Source of the DNA: Megamonas funiformis
GTDB lineage: Bacteria > Bacillota > Negativicutes > Selenomonadales > Selenomonadaceae
Direction: 5' to 3'
DNA: 64,000 bases
NCBI RefSeq assembly: GCF_010669225.1
Contig: NZ_CP048627.1
Location: 1,377,292-1,441,291 of the forward strand
A program made the position numbers and the translations under genes. Below are positions 1 through 7,826 of the stretch, in pieces. The notes below the pieces were generated by a model. The model worked only from the letters and a program-made list of their open reading frames with translations. It was not told the DNA's origin and searched no databases. Positions within the stretch are counted from its first letter, which is position 1; every line of letters starts with the position of its first letter.

Positions 1-11
1 CTTTCATTAGA

Positions 12-260
12 CAGTGGAGAATGTTCGGATTAGATGAAAATTATACTGGCGATTTGAGAACAGTTAAAATTAATACAGCAATAACTTTTAAAGAAAAACT
101 ATCATTTGCTATAGCTACACCAGCATCAGATTCAGAAGCAAATTTAATATCTGTTGTAAAATCAACATCAACAGAATTAAATAATATTATTGTAAATATT
201 AAAGGTGTCGTTACTGGAGGAAGTAATGGTCAAATTAGAGTGTTTTTTGTAGGAAAATAA
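12..260 (+). other. Silent tail-fibre C-terminal cassette 1
   Basis: An open frame without its own start signal begins at CAG TGG AGA (Gln-Trp-Arg) and runs to TAA at 258-260. It encodes about 82 residues and ends in the hydrophobic strand IRVFFVGK. The pattern of a short polar stretch followed by a motif like INTAITFKEKL matches the other cassettes (Pro/Ala-x-x-Phe-Lys followed by a hydrophobic strand). This resembles the gp53-like C-terminal receptor-binding domain of phage fibres, known for its QWG entry motif. It meets cassette 2 tail to tail at 260/261. An ATG at 21 exists but has no ribosome binding site, so it is probably not expressed in this orientation. Confidence 0.7.
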
Positions 261-479
261 TTATTTACTTAATATAAACCATCTAAAAGTTTGAGGATTT
301 TCTTTGAACCTAAAAATAATGTTAGTTGGTGTTACATCTGCTACACCTAAAAAATAACCTATTCCATCATTTTCGAAGCTAGATATACCATCACAGGCAT
401 TACAATATAATAATTGTTTTATTGTAATATTTGTCGGTATATTTACTAATTTATCACTACCTACAATTAATCCCCACTG
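261..479 (-). other. Silent tail-fibre C-terminal cassette 2
   Basis: Reading the minus strand from CAG TGG GGA at 479-471, an open frame of 73 codons encodes QWGLIVGSDKLVNIP and onward to FRWFILSK, with stop TAA at 263-261. Its upstream extension towards 566 has no recognisable fibre sequence and overlaps cassette 3 on the other strand, so only the part from QWG is regarded as real. It has the same orientation as the expressed fibre gene. A single inversion therefore cannot place it behind the constant region; it would need two inversions or a deletion. It is separated from cassette 3 by 16 bp that contain the palindrome TTGATGTATCAA. Confidence 0.7.
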
Positions 480-495
480 TTGATGTATCAACCTA

Positions 496-732
496 CAGTG
501 GGGATGTGCATTTACAGCATTTAGCAAAGATAACATAATAAGTGTTAATCTTCCTATAAGTTCCAAAACACTTGCTATAACAACAAATATATTAAAAAAA
601 TCACCATCTACACCTCAAGCGATATCAAATGCTTTTATGGATAATAGCCAAACTGTTAATACATTTTCTATTTGCCATAATTTGGGAAATGAAAAATATG
701 CTGTTTTATATGCTACTATTTCATATCTTTAA
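496..732 (+). other. Silent tail-fibre C-terminal cassette 3 (no start codon)
   Basis: Starting at CAG TGG GGA (496-504) the plus strand stays open for 78 codons to TAA at 730-732. It encodes QWGCAFTAFSKDNIISVNLP and ends LYATISYL. There is no start codon or Shine-Dalgarno sequence at the beginning, so it would only be made when joined to the constant fibre gene. The internal pattern (IISVNLPISSK) matches cassettes 4 and 5 (ISLPLTVKNN and LNLPISLK). This frame is easily missed by ORF finders because the next cassette's frame has an ATG at 629 inside it. Confidence 0.72.
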
Positions 733-733
733 A

Positions 734-952
734 CAGTGGGGATATTTTAAACTTGAAGATAATCAGAAAGATGTAGAAAATATAATTTCTTTACCATTAA
801 CTGTTAAAAATAATTATTTAACATGGGTTAATAAACATGGAACTTTAATTTATACTAATATGTTTTATACAGTAGCTCCAGATAAAACTAATTTTAGATT
901 TTATACAAACACTGTAGGAGGATATATGTGGGGTAGCATAGGTTTCATATAA
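734..952 (+). other. Silent tail-fibre C-terminal cassette 4
   Basis: Begins one base after the stop of cassette 3, at CAG TGG GGA (734-742), and encodes QWGYFKLEDNQKDVENIISL to GGYMWGSIGFI, with stop TAA at 950-952 (72 codons). The same frame is open back to an ATG at 629, but that extension overlaps cassette 3 and has a low-complexity sequence, so it is treated as accidental. The domain pattern (ISLPLTVKNN, then aromatic-rich strands) fits the family shared by all cassettes. Confidence 0.72.
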
Positions 953-953
953 A

Positions 954-1187
954 CAGTGGGGATTATTAATATTAAAAAAAGACCATACGCAAGAGCCAGA
1001 TAGTAATTATGTGCAAGAATCGTTAAATTTGCCAATTAGTTTAAAAATAGTAGTATGCGGAATATCTACATGTAATGTCTTAATAAATACTTATTGTTAT
1101 ATTCATGCTACATTGCCCACTTTAACAATAGGAAGAAATCCATATAATGCAGATACAAAACACTACTATCTAATTGTCGGAAAATAA
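954..1187 (+). other. Silent tail-fibre C-terminal cassette 5 (no start codon)
   Basis: Begins one base after the stop of cassette 4 at CAG TGG GGA (954-962) and runs 77 codons to TAA at 1185-1187. It encodes QWGLLILKKDHTQEPDSNYV through KHYYLIVGK. It has no start codon. Its stop abuts the stop of the expressed fibre gene at 1188, giving a tail-to-tail junction. One inversion between 953-962 and 1428-1437 would fuse this cassette in frame to the constant part of the fibre gene and silence the present one. Confidence 0.75.
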
Positions 1188-1814
1188 TTAACTTCCTATA
1201 AACACCGATATTCCACTAACACCTGTAGGTGCTAGCTCCCCTGTTTGTTCTGTTCCATTAGGATATGCTCCATAAATATAACAAGAATTAATATCTTTGT
1301 TTTTTATAATTAAATTATAAAAATATCCTGTATAATCAAAAGCCCAATAAAAATATAAATTATTTTTAAATGCTATTGGAAATGTAAAAGTATTATTTTT
1401 CCCTTGTTCTACATTTGTAACAAACATTCCCCACTGTAGAATTAGTCCGCCAAATAATTTTCCTAAGCAAATATAACCATTTTGAGCTATCAACCAATTA
1501 ACACCTAAAAAACTTCCACTACTACTTACACCTGTTTCTTCTGTGCCTGCTAATTTAGATATCAATTTAAATACCATAGTTGTTACAAATTTTTGTACCC
1601 ATCTTGTACTTGCTATTTTATTTGAATTATCATCATCAGGCGGATCTTCACCTATTACATCAGTTTTAACAACTTCGTTTAGATTAATTTCATTTGTTGT
1701 TCCATCACCTTTAGTAATAGTTATTTTGTTGTCTGCACCAGTTATATTAGATACAAACTTACTAAAAATCTTTTTTGTAAATAATGCTAATCCGTTAGCA
1801 TCTAAAAACTTCAT
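1188..1814 (-). CDS. Distal tail-fibre protein, constant stem plus currently expressed C-terminal cassette
   Basis: A 208-residue fibre protein with two parts. Residues 1 to about 126 are the constant stem. They include a copy of the shaft repeat seen in the upstream gene (ITGADNKITITKGDGTTNE) and end in GGLILQWG. From QWG (1436) to the stop, the protein is an interchangeable cassette of the gp53-like C-terminal type (NTFTFPIAFKNNLYFYWAF... SGISVFIGS). The start ATG has a good GGAGG site eight bases upstream and overlaps the end of the shaft gene by 20 bp, so the two are translationally coupled. The crossover repeat lies exactly at the stem/cassette border. Role: probably receptor recognition by the phage, with host range switched by cassette exchange (inference). 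Confidence 0.8.
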   Translation of the reverse strand: MKFLDANGLALFTKKIFSKFVSNITGADNKITITKGDGTTNEINLNEVVKTDVIGEDPPDDDNSNKIASTRWVQKFVTTMVFKLISKLAGTEETGVSSSGSFLGVNWLIAQNGYICLGKLFGGLILQWGMFVTNVEQGKNNTFTFPIAFKNNLYFYWAFDYTGYFYNLIIKNKDINSCYIYGAYPNGTEQTGELAPTGVSGISVFIGS

Positions 1815-2964
1815 GTACTACACCTCCATTAATAAATATGTTTTCCATTTCACTAGAATTAATACATTCATCTCCAGATGGTTCAGGATATAAACCACTA
1901 TTTAAATACAAGTCATCAATAGTATCTGTATCAATGGCAGAATTTAAACTATATACTGTTATATATCCATCTCCTTTATTGAGAAAAATATCTATTATTG
2001 TTTCATCAATAATAGCCTCTTTTTCTTCTAGAGTTGTATCTTCATTTAATTTTAAAATATCATCAATAATGTCATTAGTAATAGAAGTAAAACATAATAC
2101 TTCACTTTGTTTGTTTCCTTTGGTTACAGTTACTATACCATTACTTTCTAATACATCTTTTACATAAGTAACATCTATTTGTTGTCCTAAGTTATCTTTT
2201 GCAGCTTTAACAGCACTTTGAGCAAGTTCAACATTATTTATTTTTACAATAGAAGTACCGCCATCACCTTTATACATTGTTATGTTACCACCATAAGTTG
2301 ATAACTTTTTTATATAAGTTTGATGTATTTGTTGACCTAAATTATCTTGCAATGTTTTTGTAGCATAATTAGCATTATCTGAATTAATCGCATGAGTTAC
2401 ATTGTTAATAGTAACTTTTGAAGTTGTACCATTTCCTTTGGTGATAGTAAGTTCAGCATTAGAGCCTGTTACACCTTTTACATAAGTAGTATCAATTTGC
2501 TGATTTTTGTTATCTTTTAAGGTTGTATCCGCATGAGCTACATTGTTTATTGTTAAACTACCTGTGGAATTATCTCCCTTAGTAAATACGATTGTTGCAT
2601 CATCTGCTTTTAATGATTTAATGAAGGTTTCGTCAGCATATTCTTTAGCTCCAAAATATAACTTAGTTATATCGCCCATCAATGTCCATTTTGTGTTGGT
2701 TTTATCTCTTACATATAAATTATTCTCTTCAAATTTAAACTCGTACGGTAAAGGATTGTCTGCATCAATAGTTTGGTGAGTTACTATTTTATATAAAAGC
2801 TCATAAATATGCTCTATTTCTCCCATATATTTTTTTGAAAAAATTATTACATTATCTCCTCTATATTGAAAATATAAAGGGAATACTGGTGCTAATTTCC
2901 CATTTTGAATTGTTGGTAATGCCTTTGGTAATCCATATTTTATCTCAATAGCATCTGTATCCAT
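1795..2964 (-). CDS. Phage tail-fibre / shaft protein with tandem repeats
   Basis: A 389-residue phage structural protein. Residues 1-115 look like a virion-attachment domain. Residues about 115-300 hold four degenerate repeats of about 45-55 residues built on the pattern DN-x-x-QQID-x-TYVK followed by TKG-x-GT-x-x-x-x-x-INNV. This is typical of a trimeric fibre shaft. A fifth copy is in the next gene, suggesting the two genes came from one fibre or that repeats moved between them. The C-terminal 90 residues are acidic and unlike known families to me. It is preceded by the tail nozzle-like gene and overlaps the distal fibre gene. No catalytic motif is seen. Confidence 0.7.
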   Translation of the reverse strand: MDTDAIEIKYGLPKALPTIQNGKLAPVFPLYFQYRGDNVIIFSKKYMGEIEHIYELLYKIVTHQTIDADNPLPYEFKFEENNLYVRDKTNTKWTLMGDITKLYFGAKEYADETFIKSLKADDATIVFTKGDNSTGSLTINNVAHADTTLKDNKNQQIDTTYVKGVTGSNAELTITKGNGTTSKVTINNVTHAINSDNANYATKTLQDNLGQQIHQTYIKKLSTYGGNITMYKGDGGTSIVKINNVELAQSAVKAAKDNLGQQIDVTYVKDVLESNGIVTVTKGNKQSEVLCFTSITNDIIDDILKLNEDTTLEEKEAIIDETIIDIFLNKGDGYITVYSLNSAIDTDTIDDLYLNSGLYPEPSGDECINSSEMENIFINGGVVHEVFRC

Positions 2965-2976
2965 TTTTTCACCACC

Positions 2977-4500
2977 TTATACTTCTACTACATCAGCTTG
3001 AATATAATTTAAAATAAAAGGTTCTCCAATACCTGCTCCGCTTATTCGTACTTCTGGAGTTCTATATACTACTCTTCTTGTACGTCTTAAAGTTTCTAAC
3101 GTTTGAATATCTTTTTTATCGTATTCAAGTTCATATAAACTTTCATAGCTATCTTCTAGTTTATCTGATGTATCTACATAGATATCTCTTAAATGTTCTA
3201 TTGGTTCGTAATTATCTACAATCGGACGTGTATTATCAAATAAATAGCTACTATACATTCTAGGCAACGGTATACATATATTACCTACCAAAAAGTGGCT
3301 ATTATAGCTATGTTCATATTTAAACAAAGTTACACATAGTGTTATTCGTTTTACTAAATACTCATAATTTGCCATATGTGTTTTCATTTGCACTTTAAAA
3401 CGTAGTGGCTCATTATCATCATAAAAACTGTCTGCATTTAATTTACAAACAGTTTTTTCTTTTATCACATATACATCATTATTTATAGATAATACATCAA
3501 CTATTACACTATTGAATTTCCTCTGAAAAAAAGCACTTGTATTGCAATCTAATACAAGTACATAACCATTTTCGCCTATACACCATACCTGGTTTAATGG
3601 TGGTACATAACGAAGCTTTGTATTACTAGGTAGGTTTGCAATCTTACTAGCAACTTTAGAACCTATATTTGTAGGTTTCATATCGCCATATTCCTGCGTA
3701 GTTTGAATACTTTGCAGGGATATATCGCTCATAATTAAAACGTTATTAATTATGTTGCAATAACTGGCAGTACCTTTACAGAATATATTTCTTCCTAATT
3801 CACTAATTCGCCAATCAGGATATTCGTTTTCAAGTCTAAATACCATACCGTTAGATTTTATGAATAAAATGTCTTTACTCATATTAACCATACCAATAAT
3901 ATGTCCGCCAACCTTATAACCAATTTGAGCAAATAAGCTTGCTGATGGATCATTAGTATTTTGTGTCCAGTTTGTTTCATCGCCAACACCAGAAAATAAT
4001 ACCTGGTCTGTATTATCAAAAACAAGTACACGACCAGAACGAATATACACACCATTACAATGCTGTGGACTTGTTTCTATTGTTTCTACATTTTCCGTTC
4101 CTTTAGCATATTGAAGCTTACCGCCACTAGCAATTAAAAGCCCATCTTCCCACATAGCAGTTATTACTTCACCATCACCAGTTAAAGTTCCAACTTCTTT
4201 TACTTCAGAAAAATCTTTTGTTTTTGTGGCTAGAATTTTATTATCTTCTGTAAATAAAATAAGTGCAGAATTTAAAATATCAAACGCTGCACTTTTAAAT
4301 GTATATTCAGTTGTAGTATATAAAGTATTGGTGCCCTGCACTGTGCGAAGTAATTTAGAATTACTGTCTATTTCCATATTAACTACTTCAGATAATTCAT
4401 TATCTGCTATTAGATTTTCTGTACAGGATACATTAAGACCGCCAGTAAAGTCTTGCAACATCACAGATTGTTGATTAGCATGTTTTGTAGATAATCTCAT
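2977..4500 (-). CDS. Phage tail nozzle / DNA-stabilisation-like structural protein
   Basis: A 507-residue protein rich in short beta strands. An N-terminal segment LQDFTGGLNVSCTENLIADNE resembles the opening of P22 gp10-like and T7 gp12-like tail proteins, which close the DNA channel below the portal and adaptor. Repeated hydrophobic strand pairs fit a beta-propeller-like fold. Gene order (portal, scaffold, capsid, gp4/gp11-like adaptor, this gene, fibres) supports the role. Its ATG overlaps the stop of the adaptor gene by one base at 4500, so the pair is coupled. Assignment rests on order and general character rather than on a diagnostic motif. Confidence 0.6.
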   Translation of the reverse strand: MRLSTKHANQQSVMLQDFTGGLNVSCTENLIADNELSEVVNMEIDSNSKLLRTVQGTNTLYTTTEYTFKSAAFDILNSALILFTEDNKILATKTKDFSEVKEVGTLTGDGEVITAMWEDGLLIASGGKLQYAKGTENVETIETSPQHCNGVYIRSGRVLVFDNTDQVLFSGVGDETNWTQNTNDPSASLFAQIGYKVGGHIIGMVNMSKDILFIKSNGMVFRLENEYPDWRISELGRNIFCKGTASYCNIINNVLIMSDISLQSIQTTQEYGDMKPTNIGSKVASKIANLPSNTKLRYVPPLNQVWCIGENGYVLVLDCNTSAFFQRKFNSVIVDVLSINNDVYVIKEKTVCKLNADSFYDDNEPLRFKVQMKTHMANYEYLVKRITLCVTLFKYEHSYNSHFLVGNICIPLPRMYSSYLFDNTRPIVDNYEPIEHLRDIYVDTSDKLEDSYESLYELEYDKKDIQTLETLRRTRRVVYRTPEVRISGAGIGEPFILNYIQADVVEV

Positions 4501-5150
4501 TATAAATACCCCTTAATACAATCATCATCGTTATCATTATCCCAATAACCTTTTATTTGATGTTGTGTGTCTGGATAAGCATATAACATATCTTGAACTT
4601 GACTTGTTATCATTTGAATTGTTGTCATCTCTTGTGTTGTATCAAATTCATTTGTCATAGCTAATCTTGCATTTGCATATTCAATTATTAACTTATGAAA
4701 ATCATTTGGAAATGGTAATTCAGTATCTTTTTCCAATGATACTTCTTCAAATTCTGGTACATATTGAATATCGTAATTTACATTTTTGTTTGGAATGGGA
4801 TAAACATTTATCCCTAAAAACCCAATCATATAATATTGTTTAACATAATTTGACGTAAGATTAAAATCACTTATACACATTCTGTTTGTAGGCAATAACC
4901 GCTTTCCGTCTATTCTAACATCTAAAATTCCAGCAATTTTATTTTTAGTAATAATTGATTTTTCATACGCATTTATTTTTCCTTGTTCTTCTATAGATAA
5001 TAAATTAGGACGTATATTTTTAATAATACGCCCAACAAAATCAATCCCATCGTTTATTGCCTGTAAAATAACAATATCATCATATCCAGTTTCCTGTTCG
5101 TCATGAGCAAGAAGTCTTATTTTTTGTATTGCATTTTTTACAGTAGTCAT
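4500..5150 (-). CDS. Phage head-tail adaptor (P22 gp4 / T7 gp11-like)
   Basis: A 216-residue protein, mainly helical, that begins MTTVKNAIQKIRLLAHDEQE and continues with the pattern YDDIVILQAINDGIDFVGRI. This is the usual opening of short-tail adaptor proteins: a helix with a DxxI/L-x-x-x-x-N-x-G pattern that binds the portal ring. It lies directly after the major capsid gene, with a GGTGG site before the ATG, and overlaps the following nozzle-like gene by one base. No enzyme motif is seen. The role is inferred from position, size and the N-terminal pattern. Confidence 0.6.
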   Translation of the reverse strand: MTTVKNAIQKIRLLAHDEQETGYDDIVILQAINDGIDFVGRIIKNIRPNLLSIEEQGKINAYEKSIITKNKIAGILDVRIDGKRLLPTNRMCISDFNLTSNYVKQYYMIGFLGINVYPIPNKNVNYDIQYVPEFEEVSLEKDTELPFPNDFHKLIIEYANARLAMTNEFDTTQEMTTIQMITSQVQDMLYAYPDTQHQIKGYWDNDNDDDCIKGYL

Positions 5151-5164
5151 TTAAAACACCACCA

Positions 5165-6238
5165 TTATGCAGCATCATCAGCAGAAGAAGTAATAATGTT
5201 GATGGTTGCAAAATCTGTTTCACCCACAGTAGGTAATGTATATTTAGTTTTAGCAATACCAAGAATTTGAGAAAGTGCCACACCCCATTTATTGTTATAA
5301 TCGAATGTGTCTTCGTCCCAATGCGGTTTAGCAGCACGAGCAATGACACCTGCTTGTGGACCTAACAATAAAGCATGACCAACCATAGCACTTTCTGCAC
5401 CTGTTTTTGTGCGAGGACAAGTTTCTGCTTCATGAACAACAACTTTATCCCAAATACCTAATGCACCACTGAAAATAGGATTTTTAAGCCCACGAATATT
5501 AGCATCTTTTTGTGCATTAAACCATTTTTCATCTTTTTTGAGGTCGCGTGCCTGATATGGATCAATTACCATTACATAATAATTTCCACCTTCTACGTTA
5601 ACAGTACGAATAATTGGGTTCGCCATTTGCGCCTTACGTTTTGCTATACCAATAATGTCTGTATTAAATACATCAGTTGTTGTAATTGCGCTTTCAGATG
5701 TTTTACCACCAGCATAAATAACGCGATTAGATGTTGGGTTAGCAGTTAATACTTTGAACAATTCTTTATCTAACCATTCAGCAATTTGTGTTTCAAGTGC
5801 AGCTTTAGCATCTTTGTAGACTTTTAATGTACTTTTTTGTTCTTCCATTCTACCAGAAGATTTAACAGCCCAACGTTTTTGGTCGATTGTAACACCAAAT
5901 GCTTTATATGTTAAATCTTGTTCGTTACCTTCCAATTCATTATCCCCTGTGATTGGGTCACCATTAAGTTTTAAAAGCAAGTTAAACCATGCTTTATCAC
6001 CTTTAGTTTTAGCAAGATTTTCATCTACTTGAATAATAGAATTGGCGTCTGTACCAGTGAATTTTCCAAAGAAAATATTATTCATAGCAGCCATAATTGT
6101 TTTTTCTGCCCAATACTGTTTTCGTAATTCTGTTGGTACAGGAATCGCAAAAAGTTGAATATTTACTTTGATACAATGCGGTTTTTTCTTAGTATGAGCT
6201 ACTACCGCCAAAAGCTGTTTTGTGTTTGTTGTTTCCAT
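5165..6238 (-). CDS. Major capsid protein, N4-gp56 (DUF4043) family
   Basis: A 357-residue coat protein. The diagnostic stretch is in the last third: YYVMVIDPYQARDLKKDEKW, then RGLKNPIFSGALGIWDKVVV and HE. This is typical of N4-gp56-like capsid proteins. The start is placed at 6238 because an AAGAAAGGTG site precedes it; a longer frame back to 6331 would run into the scaffold gene. Residues 25-31 read VNIQLFA, which matches the Prp protease cleavage motif known from ribosomal protein L27 and from staphylococcal phage 80alpha structural proteins. Removal of the first 30 residues during assembly is therefore likely (inference). Confidence 0.85.
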   Translation of the reverse strand: METTNTKQLLAVVAHTKKKPHCIKVNIQLFAIPVPTELRKQYWAEKTIMAAMNNIFFGKFTGTDANSIIQVDENLAKTKGDKAWFNLLLKLNGDPITGDNELEGNEQDLTYKAFGVTIDQKRWAVKSSGRMEEQKSTLKVYKDAKAALETQIAEWLDKELFKVLTANPTSNRVIYAGGKTSESAITTTDVFNTDIIGIAKRKAQMANPIIRTVNVEGGNYYVMVIDPYQARDLKKDEKWFNAQKDANIRGLKNPIFSGALGIWDKVVVHEAETCPRTKTGAESAMVGHALLLGPQAGVIARAAKPHWDEDTFDYNNKWGVALSQILGIAKTKYTLPTVGETDFATINIITSSADDAA

Positions 6239-6269
6239 AAAAAAACACACCTTTCTTAAAAATATATAT

Positions 6270-7451
6270 TTATAAAAGCATACCTTTTTCAATTTGTTGT
6301 TGAATATTAGGTGGTATTTCATCAATAGCACCTCTATTTAAGGCATCTTTTATTTTATCAATTGTCCAAATATTGCCCTTGTTGGAGCCACTACCTTGAA
6401 GTTGACTAACTCTAGGCATTTTATTTTTTTTATTAATTTGTTCCTTTACTTTAGTAGTATTATCCTTAGTAGAGATATTATTATTACTATTAAAATCTGT
6501 TACACTTTTATTCCAAAAAGAACGAAGAACCATCATATCACTTGCATTACCTACACCAGCATTTACTTTTGCATAAGCTTCTCGAATAGCTGTTTGTTCA
6601 TAAGGAGAATATTTTTTAAGTCCTTCATTAGTAGCGTAATTCATTATATTTTGATAGTTTTCAGTTCCTTTAATTTCATTTACAAATTTCTGCGTTTCAT
6701 CAGCGGTGGCCCTAGACATGGTTTGCTGATATTGCATTCTGTTTTGCAATTCGATGTATTTATTATTAACATCTTGCATAACCATATTTCTTGCCATAGA
6801 TTTTGCCTGTTCATAACGCATTTTATTTGTATCGTCATCATCGGCATATTCAAGTGCGTCAATTTCATCTTTATTTAATCCAGAAATTTTAATTACCCTT
6901 TCTTGAATTAAATTATTTATTGTTTGGGCAAGTTCAGGTGTTATCTTAAATCCCTGCATATTAGCATTTTGATTAACTGAAATACCTTGATTAAACTGCA
7001 TATTATGTTGAGCAGTATTATTAATTACATTATTATTTTGTTGTTGATTATGATTATTTTTTAACGCATCTAATTCAGCCTTAGCTTTCTCATACAGAGT
7101 CTTAAAATCTTCTTGTAATTCTGTTTTATCATCGGAATTATCTTCTTTATTGTCAGGATTATTTTCTTCTGCAGAATTATCATCAGCGGTAGTTTCAATA
7201 TTATTTTCTTGTGATTCAGCTTCATCATCATCATTTTGTTGATGTTCAGGTTCATTATTGATATCATCAGAATAATTTTCTTCACCATTTATACGTTTTG
7301 CATATTCTTCAAACTCACCATCTTCAATACCAAAAATATCATTAATTGCAGATAAATATTCATCATTATTTTTAGTGCTATCATTTACGTTGTTATTTGC
7401 ATTATCATCATCGCCAAAAAGCTTAATATCAACATATAAATACTTAATCAA
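6270..7451 (-). CDS. Phage scaffolding protein (TTG start)
   Basis: A 393-residue protein just upstream of the capsid gene. Residues 15-120 are extremely acidic and Asn/Gln rich. The middle is predicted coiled coil, and the C-terminal end is basic (INKKNKMPRV and onward), the usual design of an internal scaffold with a capsid-binding tail. The start is TTG at 7451, chosen because AAGGAG lies eight bases before it, inside the stop region of the previous gene. Residues 7-13 read VDIKLFG, again close to the Prp cleavage motif, so the N terminus is probably trimmed as in the capsid. No protease motif is seen in the protein itself. Confidence 0.7.
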   Translation of the reverse strand: MIKYLYVDIKLFGDDDNANNNVNDSTKNNDEYLSAINDIFGIEDGEFEEYAKRINGEENYSDDINNEPEHQQNDDDEAESQENNIETTADDNSAEENNPDNKEDNSDDKTELQEDFKTLYEKAKAELDALKNNHNQQQNNNVINNTAQHNMQFNQGISVNQNANMQGFKITPELAQTINNLIQERVIKISGLNKDEIDALEYADDDDTNKMRYEQAKSMARNMVMQDVNNKYIELQNRMQYQQTMSRATADETQKFVNEIKGTENYQNIMNYATNEGLKKYSPYEQTAIREAYAKVNAGVGNASDMMVLRSFWNKSVTDFNSNNNISTKDNTTKVKEQINKKNKMPRVSQLQGSGSNKGNIWTIDKIKDALNRGAIDEIPPNIQQQIEKGMLL

Positions 7452-7456
7452 TTAAA

Positions 7457-7813
7457 TCACTCCTTGTTTTCAGATAAACAATTACTAATTACACTTTTGA
7501 TATCATCTTTAACATCAACAGCATTTACCTCGTGATAAATACGTAAAGATACATCTAATAATTCACTAGAATTAGGCAGTTGTTGCCTTTTAATTTTTTC
7601 TAATGTAAAACATGCAGTGTCAATTAACTTCTGTCTTAAATCATCTATTGTTAAGGCGGGAGCAATCTTACACTGCATGTCTTTTTTTTCCTCGATATTT
7701 TTTTCTTCAATATTTTTGGATTTTGTTTTCTTTTTCTGTTCTACCACTTTAGGAATAACCACATCTCCACTAAGGTCGATGTCTACTTTCTTTTCTGGAT
7801 TTCTTCTAGTCAT
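7457..7813 (-). CDS. Small phage protein of unknown function
   Basis: A 118-residue protein between portal and scaffold. Residues 1-50 are highly charged with Lys/Glu repeats (KNIEEKNIEEKK), and residues 50-118 are probably helical (LTIDDLRQKLIDTACFTLEK). It is not recognised. Its place in the head-assembly block suggests a head accessory or scaffold-associated role, but nothing in the sequence proves this. It ends five bases before the scaffold start and its stop region contains the scaffold ribosome binding site. Confidence 0.6.
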   Translation of the reverse strand: MTRRNPEKKVDIDLSGDVVIPKVVEQKKKTKSKNIEEKNIEEKKDMQCKIAPALTIDDLRQKLIDTACFTLEKIKRQQLPNSSELLDVSLRIYHEVNAVDVKDDIKSVISNCLSENKE

Positions 7814-7826
7814 ATTTTTTTACTCC

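Larger units (their letters stand above)
11..1437. repeat. Six copies of a 10-bp crossover-like repeat, ACAGTGGGGA
   Basis: Copies on the plus strand are at 11-20 (one variant, ACAGTGGAGA), 495-504, 733-742 and 953-962. Copies on the minus strand are at 471-480 and 1428-1437. In every copy the bases CAG TGG GGA (or AGA) are read in the same frame as Gln-Trp-Gly (or Arg) and open a 70-80 codon reading frame that ends in a stop. At 733 and 953 the repeat follows the stop codon of the previous cassette with no spacer (TAA then ACAG). The pairing of inverted copies and the shared frame are what is expected of sites for site-specific inversion. No recombinase gene is visible in the window, so the mechanism is inferred. 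Confidence 0.75.

Noticed and set aside
480-566. N-terminal extension of the minus-strand frame ending at 261
   Set aside because: The extension lies over cassette 3 on the other strand and encodes no fibre-like sequence; the real unit begins at the QWG codons.
629-733. ATG at 629 as the start of a 107-residue protein ending at 952
   Set aside because: It has no ribosome site, and the part before QWG overlaps another cassette read in a different frame. Only the part from 734 fits the cassette family.
11-1437. Diversity-generating retroelement as cause of fibre variation
   Set aside because: No reverse transcriptase or template/variable repeat pair with A-specific changes is visible. The cassettes differ throughout and share a short site instead.
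6239-6331. Longer capsid protein starting at 6331
   Set aside because: It would overlap the scaffold gene by 62 bases. A clear ribosome site precedes the ATG at 6238.
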